A DNA stretch of 20,948 bases from Chrysochromulina tobinii (GCA_001275005.1 JWZX01000274.1:1-20948); one strand, 5' to 3'; positions 1 through 9,600 are shown, counted from the stretch's first letter. Notes: generated by a model not told the origin, from the letters alone. Translations and numbers: made by a program.

Positions 1-199
1 CCCTCCCGGACATCAAGGAGGGTCTCGGAAATCCGGACATGTCAGGAATCTTGCTAGATTCCCCCACTTTACTGCTCAGTTGGCCTCCCGAATTGCCAAA
101 TCGAATTGCCCAAATGCCAAAGCCACGAATGACGAAAAGACGAAAGTCGAAACCACGAAACCGCAAACCCGGTCGCGAGCGCGCGTGTGAACGTTCACA

Positions 200-263
200 G
201 TCAGACACACGACACCGATAGAGTTGCTCCGTCAGACACACGCGATGCCGACAGAGTTGCTCC
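200..263. repeat. Imperfect tandem duplication of about 32 bp at the start of the first gene
   Basis: Copy one is 200-230 and copy two is 231-263. Both begin GTCAGACACACG and end AGAGTTGCTCC (copy one) or ACAGAGTTGCTCC (copy two), with a few substitutions and two extra bases between. The second copy reads GATGCCGAC where the first reads GACACCGAT, so the ATG proposed as the start of the downstream gene exists only in the second copy. This is read directly from the sequence. Confidence 0.85.
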
Positions 264-1672
264 CGTCGGCACTCAACAGAACATTATGCCCTTTGCTTCG
301 AGGTGAGGTGCACTTTGACCTTTCAAAGGCAAACGCTCAGGCGGTGCGTGGTCTCGTGGTGGACGAAGAGGTTTGCCATGCCCAAGTCAATGTGCTTGGA
401 CTGGTGGCCAGCACCTTCGATCAGAGGAAGCCGAGCTATAAAGCACCTTGGGCCGAGAGTGCGCGCACACGCTTCCACAAGCTATGCTCAGTTCGCTTCG
501 AGAGCAGCGCTCAGGGCTGCATGCACGCGCTTGCTGCATCTGCAAGTTGTGGTCCGCACGCCGAGTGCACGGGCGCTCGTGCATTCATGATTGATCTTGT
601 GGATGCAGACAACCATGCCGCATGGGGGCGCAGGTTTGACGCCGCATCCGACACGTTGCCGACACTCGAGCTCTTGAAGCAGAGGCATGCCGGTATGACC
701 GTGCCTTCGATGGCAGCCCAGCCAGTTCGGATACCGCAGCAGAAAGTGTCACCAGCTGAGGAACGGCGACCGAACCCAGATGAGGATGCAACACGCAGGG
801 CTTTGTTGGGCGAGGACGCGAGCTATCGGTACCAGGTTGACGGAACCGCCGAGATGGTGCCACCGCCAGTACCCATCGTGCCGGCTGCCAGCGCGCCTCC
901 CTCATTGCCACCAGTAGCCGACCGAGACGATGCGGTCGCGAACGATCAAAGGCATGGCTTTGAACGACCATTGGTCGCCTGCTCGGTACTGCTCGAAGAT
1001 GCCATCAAGCAGTCCACAGGAACGATGGAAGATTTCATTCTCATCCAGCGGCGCGGCAGCCCAACGGCCGCCACGGCGCTTCGCACGCTCTACTCGGCCA
1101 TTGCAACGTGCACGAGCTCCTCCTCAGCGCCACCGAGCACGCTCGCCAAGTCGTGGTATCGCCTCGGCTTCCTGCTGAATCGGCACGGTGGGCTGGTGAA
1201 GGCGGCCAGCCTCGCCCTCGAGCACGCCATCACGCTCAATCCGGACACGGCCGGGCCGCCGAATGCCGAGTTGATGCTTCTGAAGCTCGCCGAGCTCGAA
1301 TCCGAGCACGTCCGCAACGACGTGAAGGATTTGAAGCTGGAGATCAAGACGCACTACACCGAGGCGAGGCGGCTCAACCCGTCCCTTGCGAGTCACCTGT
1401 TCACGAAGCAGTATGGAGAGAGCAGCTTCATGGAGGTGTTGGAGCGCATCGACGAGCGGCGGGCTGCCAGGGATGGTGTCGACGCTCGGGACCTTGCCAG
1501 GCAGATGCCCTCCGACCTCGAGCGCTGCGTCGAGGCGCAGTCGATGAGGGACGTGCATCGCCTGCGTGGTCGGCAAGGTGACGTGGACCGAGCTGATGCA
1601 CTCGATCGGATCTTGCATGAGCTCGTTGCCAAAGGCACCAAAGTGCCGAAGGCGCCCTATGTACGCGATTGA
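245..1672 (+). CDS. Protein of unknown function with a TPR-like helical region (475 aa)
   Basis: I do not recognise this family. The first ATG of the frame is at 245, giving 475 residues; the frame is open upstream only to a TTG, an unlikely start in a eukaryote. The N-terminal 150 or so residues are mixed alpha/beta with scattered cysteines. Residues of about 170-250 form a Pro/Ala-rich linker rich in PP and AP. A helical part from about residue 299 (AKSWYRLGFLLNRHGG, then ALEHAITLNP) has the length and Ala/Leu/Pro spacing of one TPR unit, followed by a charged helix and a basic C-terminus. No signal peptide or membrane segment is visible. It converges on the next gene, on the opposite strand. 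A missed upstream exon is possible because the window edge is only 244 bases away. Coding is likely from length and composition; function is not known. Confidence 0.6.
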   Translation: MPTELLPSALNRTLCPLLRGEVHFDLSKANAQAVRGLVVDEEVCHAQVNVLGLVASTFDQRKPSYKAPWAESARTRFHKLCSVRFESSAQGCMHALAASASCGPHAECTGARAFMIDLVDADNHAAWGRRFDAASDTLPTLELLKQRHAGMTVPSMAAQPVRIPQQKVSPAEERRPNPDEDATRRALLGEDASYRYQVDGTAEMVPPPVPIVPAASAPPSLPPVADRDDAVANDQRHGFERPLVACSVLLEDAIKQSTGTMEDFILIQRRGSPTAATALRTLYSAIATCTSSSSAPPSTLAKSWYRLGFLLNRHGGLVKAASLALEHAITLNPDTAGPPNAELMLLKLAELESEHVRNDVKDLKLEIKTHYTEARRLNPSLASHLFTKQYGESSFMEVLERIDERRAARDGVDARDLARQMPSDLERCVEAQSMRDVHRLRGRQGDVDRADALDRILHELVAKGTKVPKAPYVRD

Positions 1673-1996
1673 ACGGATTCCGCGCGACCGGGCTGACGCG
1701 TCGCGTGGCCTTTCTATACTTTCTTAGACACCTAGCACCTTGACCTTCGCGCCGTACGGTTCCATGGTTGCGTATTTGAGAATCAGAATGACTTTAAGAG
1801 CCGGTTCGAAGTAAGTAACTCACGCCTATCGGCAGCTTAAGAGCCGGCGGTTCGACGGCGGGCGGCGGCAGCGGGCGGTATTGCTGGGCCTTTGAAAGTT
1901 TTCACACGTTGACAAACACTCCTCATTTGAACGACGTACATCGAACGAAAAAACCCCTTAAACCCGCTCTGAAGTGATCCGATGGGAGCTCAGAGC
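1673..1996. other. Convergent intergenic region with a short direct repeat
   Basis: This 324-base stretch lies between two convergent genes and should hold both 3' ends. It carries two copies of TTAAGAGCCGG followed by TTCGA, at 1794-1809 and 1837-1855, the second with an extra CGG. A run of As and Cs near 1950-1970 is the most AT-rich part. No gene is seen. The GGTTCGA string looks like a tRNA B-box, but the flanking bases do not form a T-arm. Confidence 0.5.
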
Positions 1997-3475
1997 TCAC
2001 ATGTTAAAGACCATGTTTTCCTCACGTGAAGTTGGGGCTCGTGGGCTGACAAAGGAGAGTGGACGCACATCGGGCGTCCTCGAAGCGCTGTGCGAGCGCC
2101 AATCGGGCGTCGCAGGCTGCAGCCGCGCGCCACCACCCGTGGTGGGTCGGGTGGGCGGCCCGCTGCTACGCTTCTGCAGCGCCGCCGAATTCGCGGACGC
2201 ATGGGCGCAGCTGGCCGCAGCTGGCGGCCGCGGAGCTGAGCGCGGCGGCGGCGGCGGCGGCGGCCTCCGCGTCGACGAGCCGAGTCTGGTCTCGGGTGCT
2301 CCGATGGGCGCGGCCCCAAGGTCGGAGAGAGGCCGCAGGCCGACGTCGGCGACTGACACGCCGGTGCCTGCGCCATTGAGGTACCGCGTCATGAGCGCGG
2401 GTGAATCCGCTCTCGCGAGGGCCGACAGCGGTGTGAGCGACTGATCTGACGGCGCGAGTCTGGACAACGACTCGCCCGCCTGGCCGGGATCCACTGCCAC
2501 GCGCGCATCCGCATCAGGCGGTGGCAGCACCGAGCTGGGCACAGGTGGCTCGGGCGGAGGCAGCGCCGTCGGACGTGTGGCGCGCGGCGGCTTGTCGCGC
2601 CCTGTCGGACGTGGCCGAGAGGGCGTCATCGCCGGCAACGGAGTCGTAGCCGCGGCTGTGTACGCTCCAGAGACGGCGTACGCGTTCGCATCGGGGCGAG
2701 ATTGCGCAGGCAGGAAGTGCGGTAGCAGCACTCTGCCGCCAGGGCTGCGCACAGCGTCGCCATAGTAGTCCAGGTACATACGCGCAACGGCCACCTCGCG
2801 TGCCCAGAAGTGCATCGCTTCCTCCGTCTCGGCACCGAAGACGAGCTTGTCCGACTGGAACTGCTGGCGGCCCTCCGCGCTTAGCAAGCATGCCCACTGC
2901 CAGCGCGCCTCCACCGAACACAGGCCGGTGTTGATGTGCACTTCGCCTTCAGCACGTGTCATGTCGATACACTTGAGGCCGATGGAGTGCTGCTGGACAA
3001 TCTCGCGGAGCGTCCAGAACGAGCGCGAGACTCGCGTGTAGGTGAGGTGGCCGTCACCAACCATGAGTCGCACGGGCAGCCACCTCTTGCCGTGTCGCAC
3101 CCAGCACTGCAGCTGCAGCGCCTGCTGCTTCTCGATGTGCACAAAAGGTGCCGTCTGCACGTGCACCGTGAGCGCAGTCGACGCGAGCTTGGCCGCGACG
3201 TCCTGGAAGAGTTTTGCCGCCTGCTGGCGGTGCTCATAGACCTCGGCGTCCAGCTCGTCCGCACGGGCTTGATGCTTCGCCGCCAACTGCTCCTTCTCTT
3301 CGCACGCCTTGGCCTCCTCCTGCCACTCCTCAAGCATTTCCATGACCTCGCTGTCAGCATCCTCTAGGTTGATGCGCAGCCGTTGCAGCGCGCGTCGCAG
3401 CCGGAGCGCGTCGCTCTCGTGCGTTGGACTGGTGATCTCATCGTGCGACGAGAACAAATTCAAGCCAGAATCCAT
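1997..3475 (-). CDS. Coiled-coil and PH-like domain protein with a proline-rich tail (492 aa)
   Basis: The start chosen is the ATG at 3475; the frame stays open upstream to a GTG at 3565. Residues of about 20-100 are a charged helix (repeated E, K, Q, A with heptad-like leucines), likely a coiled coil. Residues of about 122-235 have the layout of a PH-like fold: strand-turn-strand with GKRWLPVRLMV, then GHLTYTRV, later a KLVFGAETEEAMHFWAREV block typical of the last strand and C-terminal helix. The remaining 250 residues are low-complexity, Pro/Ser/Ala/Arg-rich, including a run of eight prolines encoded by a GGC-type repeat near 2242-2264. PH-like domains often bind phosphoinositides or proteins, so a membrane-proximal scaffold is plausible, but no catalytic domain is present. 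It lies 126 bases downstream of the hydrolase gene on the same strand. The far C-terminus is unconserved-looking and could hide an intron. Confidence 0.65.
   Translation of the reverse strand: MDSGLNLFSSHDEITSPTHESDALRLRRALQRLRINLEDADSEVMEMLEEWQEEAKACEEKEQLAAKHQARADELDAEVYEHRQQAAKLFQDVAAKLASTALTVHVQTAPFVHIEKQQALQLQCWVRHGKRWLPVRLMVGDGHLTYTRVSRSFWTLREIVQQHSIGLKCIDMTRAEGEVHINTGLCSVEARWQWACLLSAEGRQQFQSDKLVFGAETEEAMHFWAREVAVARMYLDYYGDAVRSPGGRVLLPHFLPAQSRPDANAYAVSGAYTAAATTPLPAMTPSRPRPTGRDKPPRATRPTALPPPEPPVPSSVLPPPDADARVAVDPGQAGESLSRLAPSDQSLTPLSALARADSPALMTRYLNGAGTGVSVADVGLRPLSDLGAAPIGAPETRLGSSTRRPPPPPPPRSAPRPPAAASCAHASANSAALQKRSSGPPTRPTTGGGARLQPATPDWRSHSASRTPDVRPLSFVSPRAPTSREENMVFNM
2242..2264. repeat. 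GCG/CCG trinucleotide run coding for polyproline
   Basis: About seven and a half uninterrupted GCG/GGC triplets. On the minus strand they read as the polyproline stretch in the tail of the coiled-coil/PH-like protein. Such runs are length-unstable. Confidence 0.85.
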
Positions 3476-3601
3476 GGCGACACCCCAAAATTTGCGTTTC
3501 GTCCCTCGGCCATTGATAGTTGGGTCCTGAAACTTGTGGACACTCGTATATCGTTTCAAGACCACGACGATGTACGGCTCCAGGTCACGGCCGTACTACG
3601 G

Positions 3602-5272
3602 TCACATCGTGTCGGCGAGCACGATACTCTGCTGGTGCAAACGGCCCGTACCAGCGGCTCCCTTTCCAACGAAGAAGCTCAGCACTTTGAACGAGGTGTT
3701 CTCGACCGCGCTCGTCAGAGATCGCGAGAGGGTGCGCACAGTGACGATGCAGCAGCTCGTCGTGTCGCCTGCACTGGCTGGAGCAGCGACTCCTCTGGTG
3801 AACACTCTGGTGCTGCTGCTCAAGCTGCTGGGTTGATCGTCTGGTTTCATGGTCTGATTGCTGAGCCCGCGCCTCGTGGCTCCACCAGCCCTGCGGCCGC
3901 CTGTCAGGACTCGGCGCCGTACGCCCCGACCTTGCCTGAGCACAGAGCCGTTACCGCCGAGAGCTACTGTAGGATGCAGCACCACGTTCTCAACGTGATG
4001 GAGCGATGTGCGATCGCGGCCGTTGACGCGCTTTGGCTTGCCGCTAGCGCCGCCCGAGAGAGCAGTACTCGTGCAGTGGCAGATGCCTGAACAACTGAGC
4101 CGCGCCGGCCCGAATTCTCGTGAATACGTCTTGAGGTACCCAAGCTTGAAGGCCACCGCCCGGTCGAAGTCGCGTGGCTCCGGCCGCCAGCACAGGTCGA
4201 GACGAGAGCCAGCCGCATCAGCTCGCAGCCCCGGTTTAGGATTGCCCGCGCTGCCCTCGATGACAAAGCGCCAGCCGTCCATGCGCAGAGCGTGCTTCAG
4301 CATGTCATGCCCGCGGACGCACACGACGGTGCTTGAGAAGGCGTCATCCGCGTTGTGCTTGAAGTACGGATCTCGCAACGAGATGGGCATGAAGCCCATA
4401 CCGCCCTCGGCTGGGTAGGACACGGCTTGATCGGGCGCGCCACCATCTTTAATCTGCAGGATGGATTCCTCGAAATAGTTGCTAACTAAGCGTGCGGCCA
4501 CGAGCTGACCTGTGTCGGACGGGTGGATGCGATCGAGCATCAGATCGCGCATTCGAAGGCCTTCGGTCTCGTTGCGCTTTACGACCTCGAAGAGTGCACC
4601 TCGCATCGAGATGCTCGACACTCCCTCGTACCATCTGGCCATGGCCGTGGCGGCCTCTTCCACCGGCGCCGCGTACGGAAACTCCAAATCGGAGGCATCC
4701 ACGTAGTTCTTGGTATAGTCGAAGCCACGCATCTTATCTTTGGGCCAGAACTTGAACATGTGCAGCAGCACAATCGGAGGGCGTTGCGGATAGCGCAGCA
4801 AACGGCGCAGCAGACGCTCGTACTCGCGCGGCTCGGGTGAGTTGACGCTGTACTCGACAAAGATGAGCTGCGCCGTTGACGGTACGTGGAAGCTGAGGCA
4901 GCCATCGACATATGCTGGCGTCGAAGCGGGTACCGCGCCATTAACCCGTCGATGGCCGGGATGTGGGAAGGTTGCATTGAGCCATTGCAGAAATCGGCCG
5001 TGCCAGAGAAACATGCCCAGCCGGCGGTGTAGACCGAGCGTGCTGCCTGCTGAGATGCTGCCACCGACAACTGCGTACTCAAGGGGTTCGCCGGCGATGA
5101 GCCGTTTTAGTACGGAGTGCAATCGACCGCGGTCGCGATGAGTCACGGAGGCGGTCAACCGGTCGCGGCTTAGCGCGGCCAACGCGCGGGGCGCTTCGAG
5201 TGTCCAGGCGGGTGGTATGATACCACTCCCTGCGCTTTGCCTAAGGATTAAAAAGATCAGGAAGCGCAGCAT
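3602..5272 (-). CDS. SGNH/GDSL-like hydrolase, secreted or membrane-anchored, two exons
   Basis: Proposed exons on the minus strand are 5272-3955 and 3768-3602, giving 494 residues. Residues are numbered from the ATG at 5272; upstream in-frame ATGs lie at 5302 and 5371. The first residues (MLRFLIFLIL) form a short hydrophobic signal or anchor. Catalytic-type blocks are visible in order: VVGGSISAG near residues 68-76 (nucleophile Ser72, with GGS in place of GDS), NGAVPAS from Asn111, FVEYSVNS with Asn144, and DRIHPSD with Asp247 and His250. This is the SGNH esterase/acyl-hydrolase pattern; the substrate is unknown, and lipids or acylated glycans are typical of the fold. A cysteine-containing C-terminal segment (LSCSGICHC, then CCIVTV and FKVLSFFVG) looks like a separate beta domain. 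The intron 3954-3769 is 186 bases, a multiple of three with no stop, so the unspliced frame also reads through. The exon choice is inference from phase and motif continuity. Confidence 0.75.
   Translation of the reverse strand: MLRFLIFLILRQSAGSGIIPPAWTLEAPRALAALSRDRLTASVTHRDRGRLHSVLKRLIAGEPLEYAVVGGSISAGSTLGLHRRLGMFLWHGRFLQWLNATFPHPGHRRVNGAVPASTPAYVDGCLSFHVPSTAQLIFVEYSVNSPEPREYERLLRRLLRYPQRPPIVLLHMFKFWPKDKMRGFDYTKNYVDASDLEFPYAAPVEEAATAMARWYEGVSSISMRGALFEVVKRNETEGLRMRDLMLDRIHPSDTGQLVAARLVSNYFEESILQIKDGGAPDQAVSYPAEGGMGFMPISLRDPYFKHNADDAFSSTVVCVRGHDMLKHALRMDGWRFVIEGSAGNPKPGLRADAAGSRLDLCWRPEPRDFDRAVAFKLGYLKTYSREFGPARLSCSGICHCTSTALSGGASGKPKRVNGRDRTSLHHVENVVLHPTVALGGNGSVLRQGRGVRRRVLTGGRRAGGATRRGLSNQTMKPDDQPSSLSSSTRVFTRGVAAPASAGDTTSCCIVTVRTLSRSLTSAVENTSFKVLSFFVGKGAAGTGRLHQQSIVLADTM
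3769..3954 (-). other. Predicted in-frame intron of the SGNH hydrolase gene
   Basis: On the minus strand it starts GTAACG and ends CCAGTGCAG. Both ends are phase 1, so splicing joins LGG to DTTSCC and restores the compact strand pattern expected there. The translated intron is rich in Gly, Arg and Ser and does not look like folded protein. A second phase-1 donor (GTCGGG, about 29 bases further in) would also work. Confidence 0.55.
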
Positions 5273-5751
5273 TGCAAATGGATTTCGAGGAGCTGGCAGC
5301 ATCGTCCTCAGTAATACTATTACACTCTCACAATCGGTTTCGGGGGAAAACTCGTTGCGAACTCGTTGCATGTGTGCAACCGAAACAGCACGTGGAGTGG
5401 GTTGATAGGGTATATAGCTATCCCCGTTTCCCAGCTTATTCCCGGCAGCGTTTGCCGTTTCATTCCGCGTTTCCGGTCACAGATACTACCTCAGAGCTCA
5501 GTTGACAGTTCGACGAAATCAATACATGTCTCATGTGTAACCGTGAATAGCTAAACAGCATCTATTCAGTATACACCCTCAGTCTACACCAGCCCGCTGC
5601 TCACAACTGGCTCGACGCTGACTACCCTCGGGCAGCCCGAGAGATGCGCTCGCAATCTTTCAACGCGTATATACGTGGAGTCCGCCACTCGGCCTCTAGC
5701 GGATGTGGTTGGCAAGGGCGGCGCGCCTGTCACAGAGTGACCACCAACATT
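5273..5751. other. Intergenic region upstream of the SGNH hydrolase gene
   Basis: The 479 bases contain no convincing gene. Composition is more AT-rich than the neighbouring genes. The stretch GGGTATATAGCTATCCCC at 5408-5425 is nearly palindromic and includes TATATA at 5411-5416. It would sit about 40 bases upstream of the ATG at 5371 and about 140 upstream of the preferred ATG at 5272. The part next to 5752 should hold the 3' end of the DCN1-like gene. Confidence 0.45.
5411..5416 (-). promoter_or_regulatory. TATA-like element upstream of the SGNH hydrolase
   Basis: TATATA within a near-palindrome in an otherwise GC-rich region. If used as a TATA box, transcription would start around 5380-5385 and the first ATG would be the one at 5371, adding 33 residues to the protein. 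This is suggestive only, since TATA use in this organism is unknown. Confidence 0.25.
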
Positions 5752-6530
5752 TCACTTGGCCTCCTTCCCCCGGTACCACTCCACATAGTCATCGAGCAGA
5801 AGTGGCCAGGCGCCATCATCCTGCGACATGAAAGGGCGCGCGCGCGGCGTTCAGGTGTGAGTGGTGCGCTGGGCATGAGACAGTGCGCCGGCCGGCGAGG
5901 CGAAACACAGGAATGCTGGCGCACCTGGTAGTTGGAGCAGTCGGGCGCGATCTCGGTGCAAAAGTTGAGGATCATCGACCACTCGTCCGAGGAGACGCCG
6001 CGCTTCTTGGCCGTCTCGTGCTCCTGCAGGAACTCGCACATGTTCGGTATGTGCTTTGGGTATGTACTGCCGTGAAGCAGTTGAAGCATGGCGACGGCGG
6101 AGTTGACGTCGATTACTTTCTTACGATCTTCGCGGCAGAATTTGTGCGTGTAGGCGTGCAGCGAGCGCAGCTGGTCCATGCTGCGCGAACTCCTCAGTGC
6201 CGAGTAGATTTCTGTAATCAGCTGTTTGAGGCTTTCGTACGATGTAGCTGCGCTGAGGCCCTGGACGGCGCCGTGCTTCCACTCCTCACGCGAGAAGTAG
6301 CCCATCTGCTTGGCATCGAGCAGCCATGCCAGTACTAGCACAAGCACGTCGGATGGTTCAACACCAAGTGCTAAGCAAAGTTTCTCAACACCGTCCGGAC
6401 CGATGGAGCCGTCAGACTTATCCTCGTACTTGTCAAACTCGTCCTCAAACCAGGCAGATCGAGGCGCCTTCGTTGTCCCAGCGCTGGCCGAAGAGGAGGT
6501 AGGTTTTCTCCCGAACGCGCGCATAGACAT
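5752..6530 (-). CDS. DCN1-like protein (cullin neddylation co-E3), two exons, 224 aa
   Basis: Exons on the minus strand are 6530-5925 and 5820-5752. The product matches the PONY (potentiating neddylation) domain family. Visible blocks include FDKYEDKSDGSIGPDGVEKL near residues 33-52, VLVLAWLLDAKQMGYFSREE near 63-82, FLQEHETAKKRGVSSDEW near 168-185, then LNFCTEIAPDCSNYQ. The second exon, too short to show as an ORF, encodes DDGAWPLLLDDYVEWYRGK followed by three residues and TGA. That is the conserved C-terminal end of the family, where the Ala of GAWP and an Asp of LLDD fall at positions of the cullin-binding DAD patch. In this family the protein binds cullin and the NEDD8 E2 and stimulates NEDD8 transfer to cullin-RING ligases. 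Only about 27 residues precede the PONY domain, so there is no N-terminal UBA domain as in DCUN1D1. The first ATG of the frame is used; a second ATG lies two codons downstream. Confidence 0.93.
5821..5924 (-). other. Intron of the DCN1-like gene
   Basis: A 104-base GT-AG intron, phase 0, between the SNYQ and DDGAWP codons. On the minus strand it starts GTGCGCCAG and ends CATGTCGCAG. The conserved family sequence continues without gap across the join, which makes the boundaries secure. Confidence 0.93.
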
Positions 6531-6662
6531 AAACTTCGAAGAATGCGGTCGGAAAAAGAGTTTCTCGTCGCGTTCACACTCATTGATTCACGCCGGCAAC
6601 ACACGCGGCTCCCGGGGGTGTTGAGGTTCTCCACAGTGTGGGATTTCCTCTGGTCCCACAAC

Positions 6663-9600
6663 TCACAAGCTGGCCGCACATCGCAAGAGCGGGTCAGCGG
6701 CCAGGAGGCCGTCGTCGCCACCGCCGGTAGCGCAAGCGTGGTCCACTTTGCCAAACGATGCAGGATCGATTGGATCGAGTGGATCGATTGGATCAGTCGC
6801 GCCGCCCCGAGCGCCGTCCGTTACAGCCGGCGCCTTACCCGAGATGGTCGACGTGCCCACCGCATCGCGGAGCACCGATGGGTCTGCCTCATCCTCCCAC
6901 TCGTCGTCGCGACCAGTCTGTGGACGTGAGGAGCGCGATGCTGCTCCCGACGGTATTCTCGGCTGCCAAGAGCGCACAGAGCCGTCGGGTGCCAATGGTC
7001 GAGGGTCGGCCGGCACTTGGTCGTCTGTGCGGCGCCCGTGGTGAGCCTGAAAGTAGCTGCTTGACATCGTCTTCGGGTTGAAGTCAGTGCTCTCCTCTCC
7101 CAGCCGGACACGCGAGGAGGTGGGCGCCTCAGGCAGCCAGGAGCCCACGAGACTCGGGTCGAGCTTCGGGGGCGCGTCAACAGGTGCCACTTGCTTGTCT
7201 CTGGACACTGCCGCGTAGTAATAGCTGCTGTCGAGACCGCCACGCGCGCCCCCCAGGCTGGCGCAGGTGTAGCTAATTGGTGGCGTCCGCTTGCCGTCCG
7301 CCGGCCCACCCGGCATTGCGTGCCGCTCCTTGCCCAAGTCGCGGAGATCCTTGTGCGTGACGCAGTCGTGGCCGCAGCGTGCACACAGGAAAAAGGAGGG
7401 ATCGTTGTCCTGACGCACCTTGCCACGGCCGTGAAGGAGCACAGTGGTGCGGCCATGCTTTTGGATGTACGCGTTGCAGCTGCAGCCTTTGGCCTTGCAA
7501 GCGCCGCGCGGGATGCCGGTGATGTCTTCGTCGCCCACACCGCTGAACGTGGGTAGCTGGCTCGCGCGGATCGCGCGCTCGGTGCGTCGCGTGCACTCGG
7601 CGAGCACGCGCGCCTCCTTGTACGCCTCGAGCAAGATTGGGTCCCGAGGCGCAAACTCGAGCGCCTTGCACAGGCGCGCCGCCGCATCGGAGCCGCGCTC
7701 GAGCGACATGAGCGCCCGGGCCGCGCGAAGATAAGCCTTCGGCCACTCGGGTGCGAGCTCGATGGCCTTCTCCGCGTCCCGAAGGGACTCCTCGTGCATG
7801 TGCAGCATCTCGTACGCGTACGAGCGGTTGGACCAGAGCTCCTTCATCTTAGGGCGCATCTCGATGGCGTCGTCGAGGTACTTGATGGCACGCCCCAGGT
7901 CCATGCCGCCCATGTGGTCGGTGGCCATTTGCTTCAGCAGTATCGCCTTGCGCTCGAGCTCGAGCTCCTGGGGACTCATCTTGGCCACGCGCTGCGCCTC
8001 CTCCACGGCCTCCCAATCGAAATCTTCGGTGATGCGTCTGGCTGCATTCGCCGTCGCCGACTGCCGCTTCTCCTCGGATGCGAAGGAGCCCGAGATACCG
8101 GCGCCCGTGCCGTTCACGCCCTTCTTGGCCCACGAAACTCCCTTTGCGTTGCGTATCGCCGCCATGCGCGCACCAATGCTCGCCTTCTTTTGCCGCTCCC
8201 AGCCATCTTTGTCGGTCTCGGCAGCCAAGCCACTGATGCCGCCCATAGCAGCATCCTTTCCGTCAGATCCGCCCGTCGCATTCGTCGCGGCCGCTTCGGC
8301 GACCCCAGCCAGGTTGAGGGGTCGGAGCGCGATCACCTCGCCCTTCGGGAGCTGCACGTTGTACCGGCCTGTCTCACAATTGTACGAGGTGCAGACGCCG
8401 CGGCTGCCGTTTAGCGCCGGACGGGCGAGCAGGCCCTCAATGGTCACTGAACGGCCGACCAGCGACGGTGTGTCTGCCCGCGCGGATGCCTTCGTGGCCG
8501 GGAGCAGCGACGGCCGAGGCTTGGCGTCGCCGGAGTCGCACGGCGCGCACGAAAGCGGGCTACCCGCCGCGTCGGCAGGCAGACTGACTGCGCCGACTGC
8601 AGATTGGCGGCGGAGGGCTGTAGAGCGCAATGCCTTCTCCTCGCCGACTACGCGAGTCTTTGGAAACGTGTGTGGCGCCTCTCCGTGGCCCATGGCAAGA
8701 TATTCTTGAAGAAGTTCGGGCCGGGAGGCCATTGATATCACCTCGGCGACTCCCGCGTCTGCCTCCTCACCTTCGGCAACCTCGCCCTCGGCGGCGTCGC
8801 CCTCATCATGCACGGCACCCAGGGACGCACCCGTGGGGGCCGCCGACGGAGTAGCCGCGATGGCCGCGCGCTCGAGAAACTTGCTCCTCGCGGCTGCCCG
8901 CTCCGCTTGGCGCGCTAAAGCCTCGGCTTTCTCCTTCTCAAGTCGCTCGCCAGTCCCCTCGGGCCTGCTGAATTCCCGCCCGTTCTCGACGTACGTCTCC
9001 ATCTCGACCGCGCCGTCGAAGCTCGAATCGTACCTGTCGCCGGTCTGGCGCTGTTTGAGCAGCGTCTCGAATTCTGCCGCCTCGTGAGGCGCCATCTCGA
9101 CAGTCGCGCGCTCGAGATCGCGCCTCAGATGGGGATTGTGTGGCTGGAGCAGGAGGGCCTCGTGCCAGTGGAGCGCTGCCTCCTTCCAGTGCCCAAGCTG
9201 ACCCTCGATCATGCCCAGGGAGATGAGGCCCTCGGTCCAGCCGGGGCGCTCGCGCACAACCTGCAACGCGTCGGGCAGTGCGAGATCGTACCGGCCCATC
9301 CCTATGTGCTCCTTCGCACGCTGGTGGACGAGGAACTGATCGTTTGGCGTGTGTGCGATCGCCATTGATAGTAGTTCGACGGCCTCCTCATGCATACCCC
9401 ATTTGGAGTGGATCGCCGCGAGGTTGCGCAGCGCAAGGGCTTTGTCAGCAGGCTCGGCAAATTTTTGGATGTCAGCGAGGACCGGCTGGCGCTCAGCAGA
9501 AAAGGCTGCCTTCTTGCGCTTCTGGGGCGCATGTCCTGCGCGGCGCCAGCCTCGGCAGAGCTCCTTTACAGCGAGCCACGCCTGCCGTAGGTCCTTGCTC

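Noticed and set aside
39-221. A 60-codon frame at the window start
   Set aside because: It lies in CGAAA-rich low-complexity sequence with a basic, repetitive translation and nothing recognisable.
1794-1830. Possible tRNA from a GGTTCGA B-box-like string
   Set aside because: The flanking bases do not form a T-stem, and no acceptor stem or A-box is found upstream.
3383-4090. A 235-codon plus-strand frame
   Set aside because: It runs antisense across the end of the SGNH hydrolase and the start of the coiled-coil gene, both better supported.
7762-8709. A 315-codon open frame on the plus strand
   Set aside because: It is antisense to the large TPR exon; the translation is Ser/Ala/Arg-rich with no domain, and the opposite strand has clear TPR and beta-module sequence.
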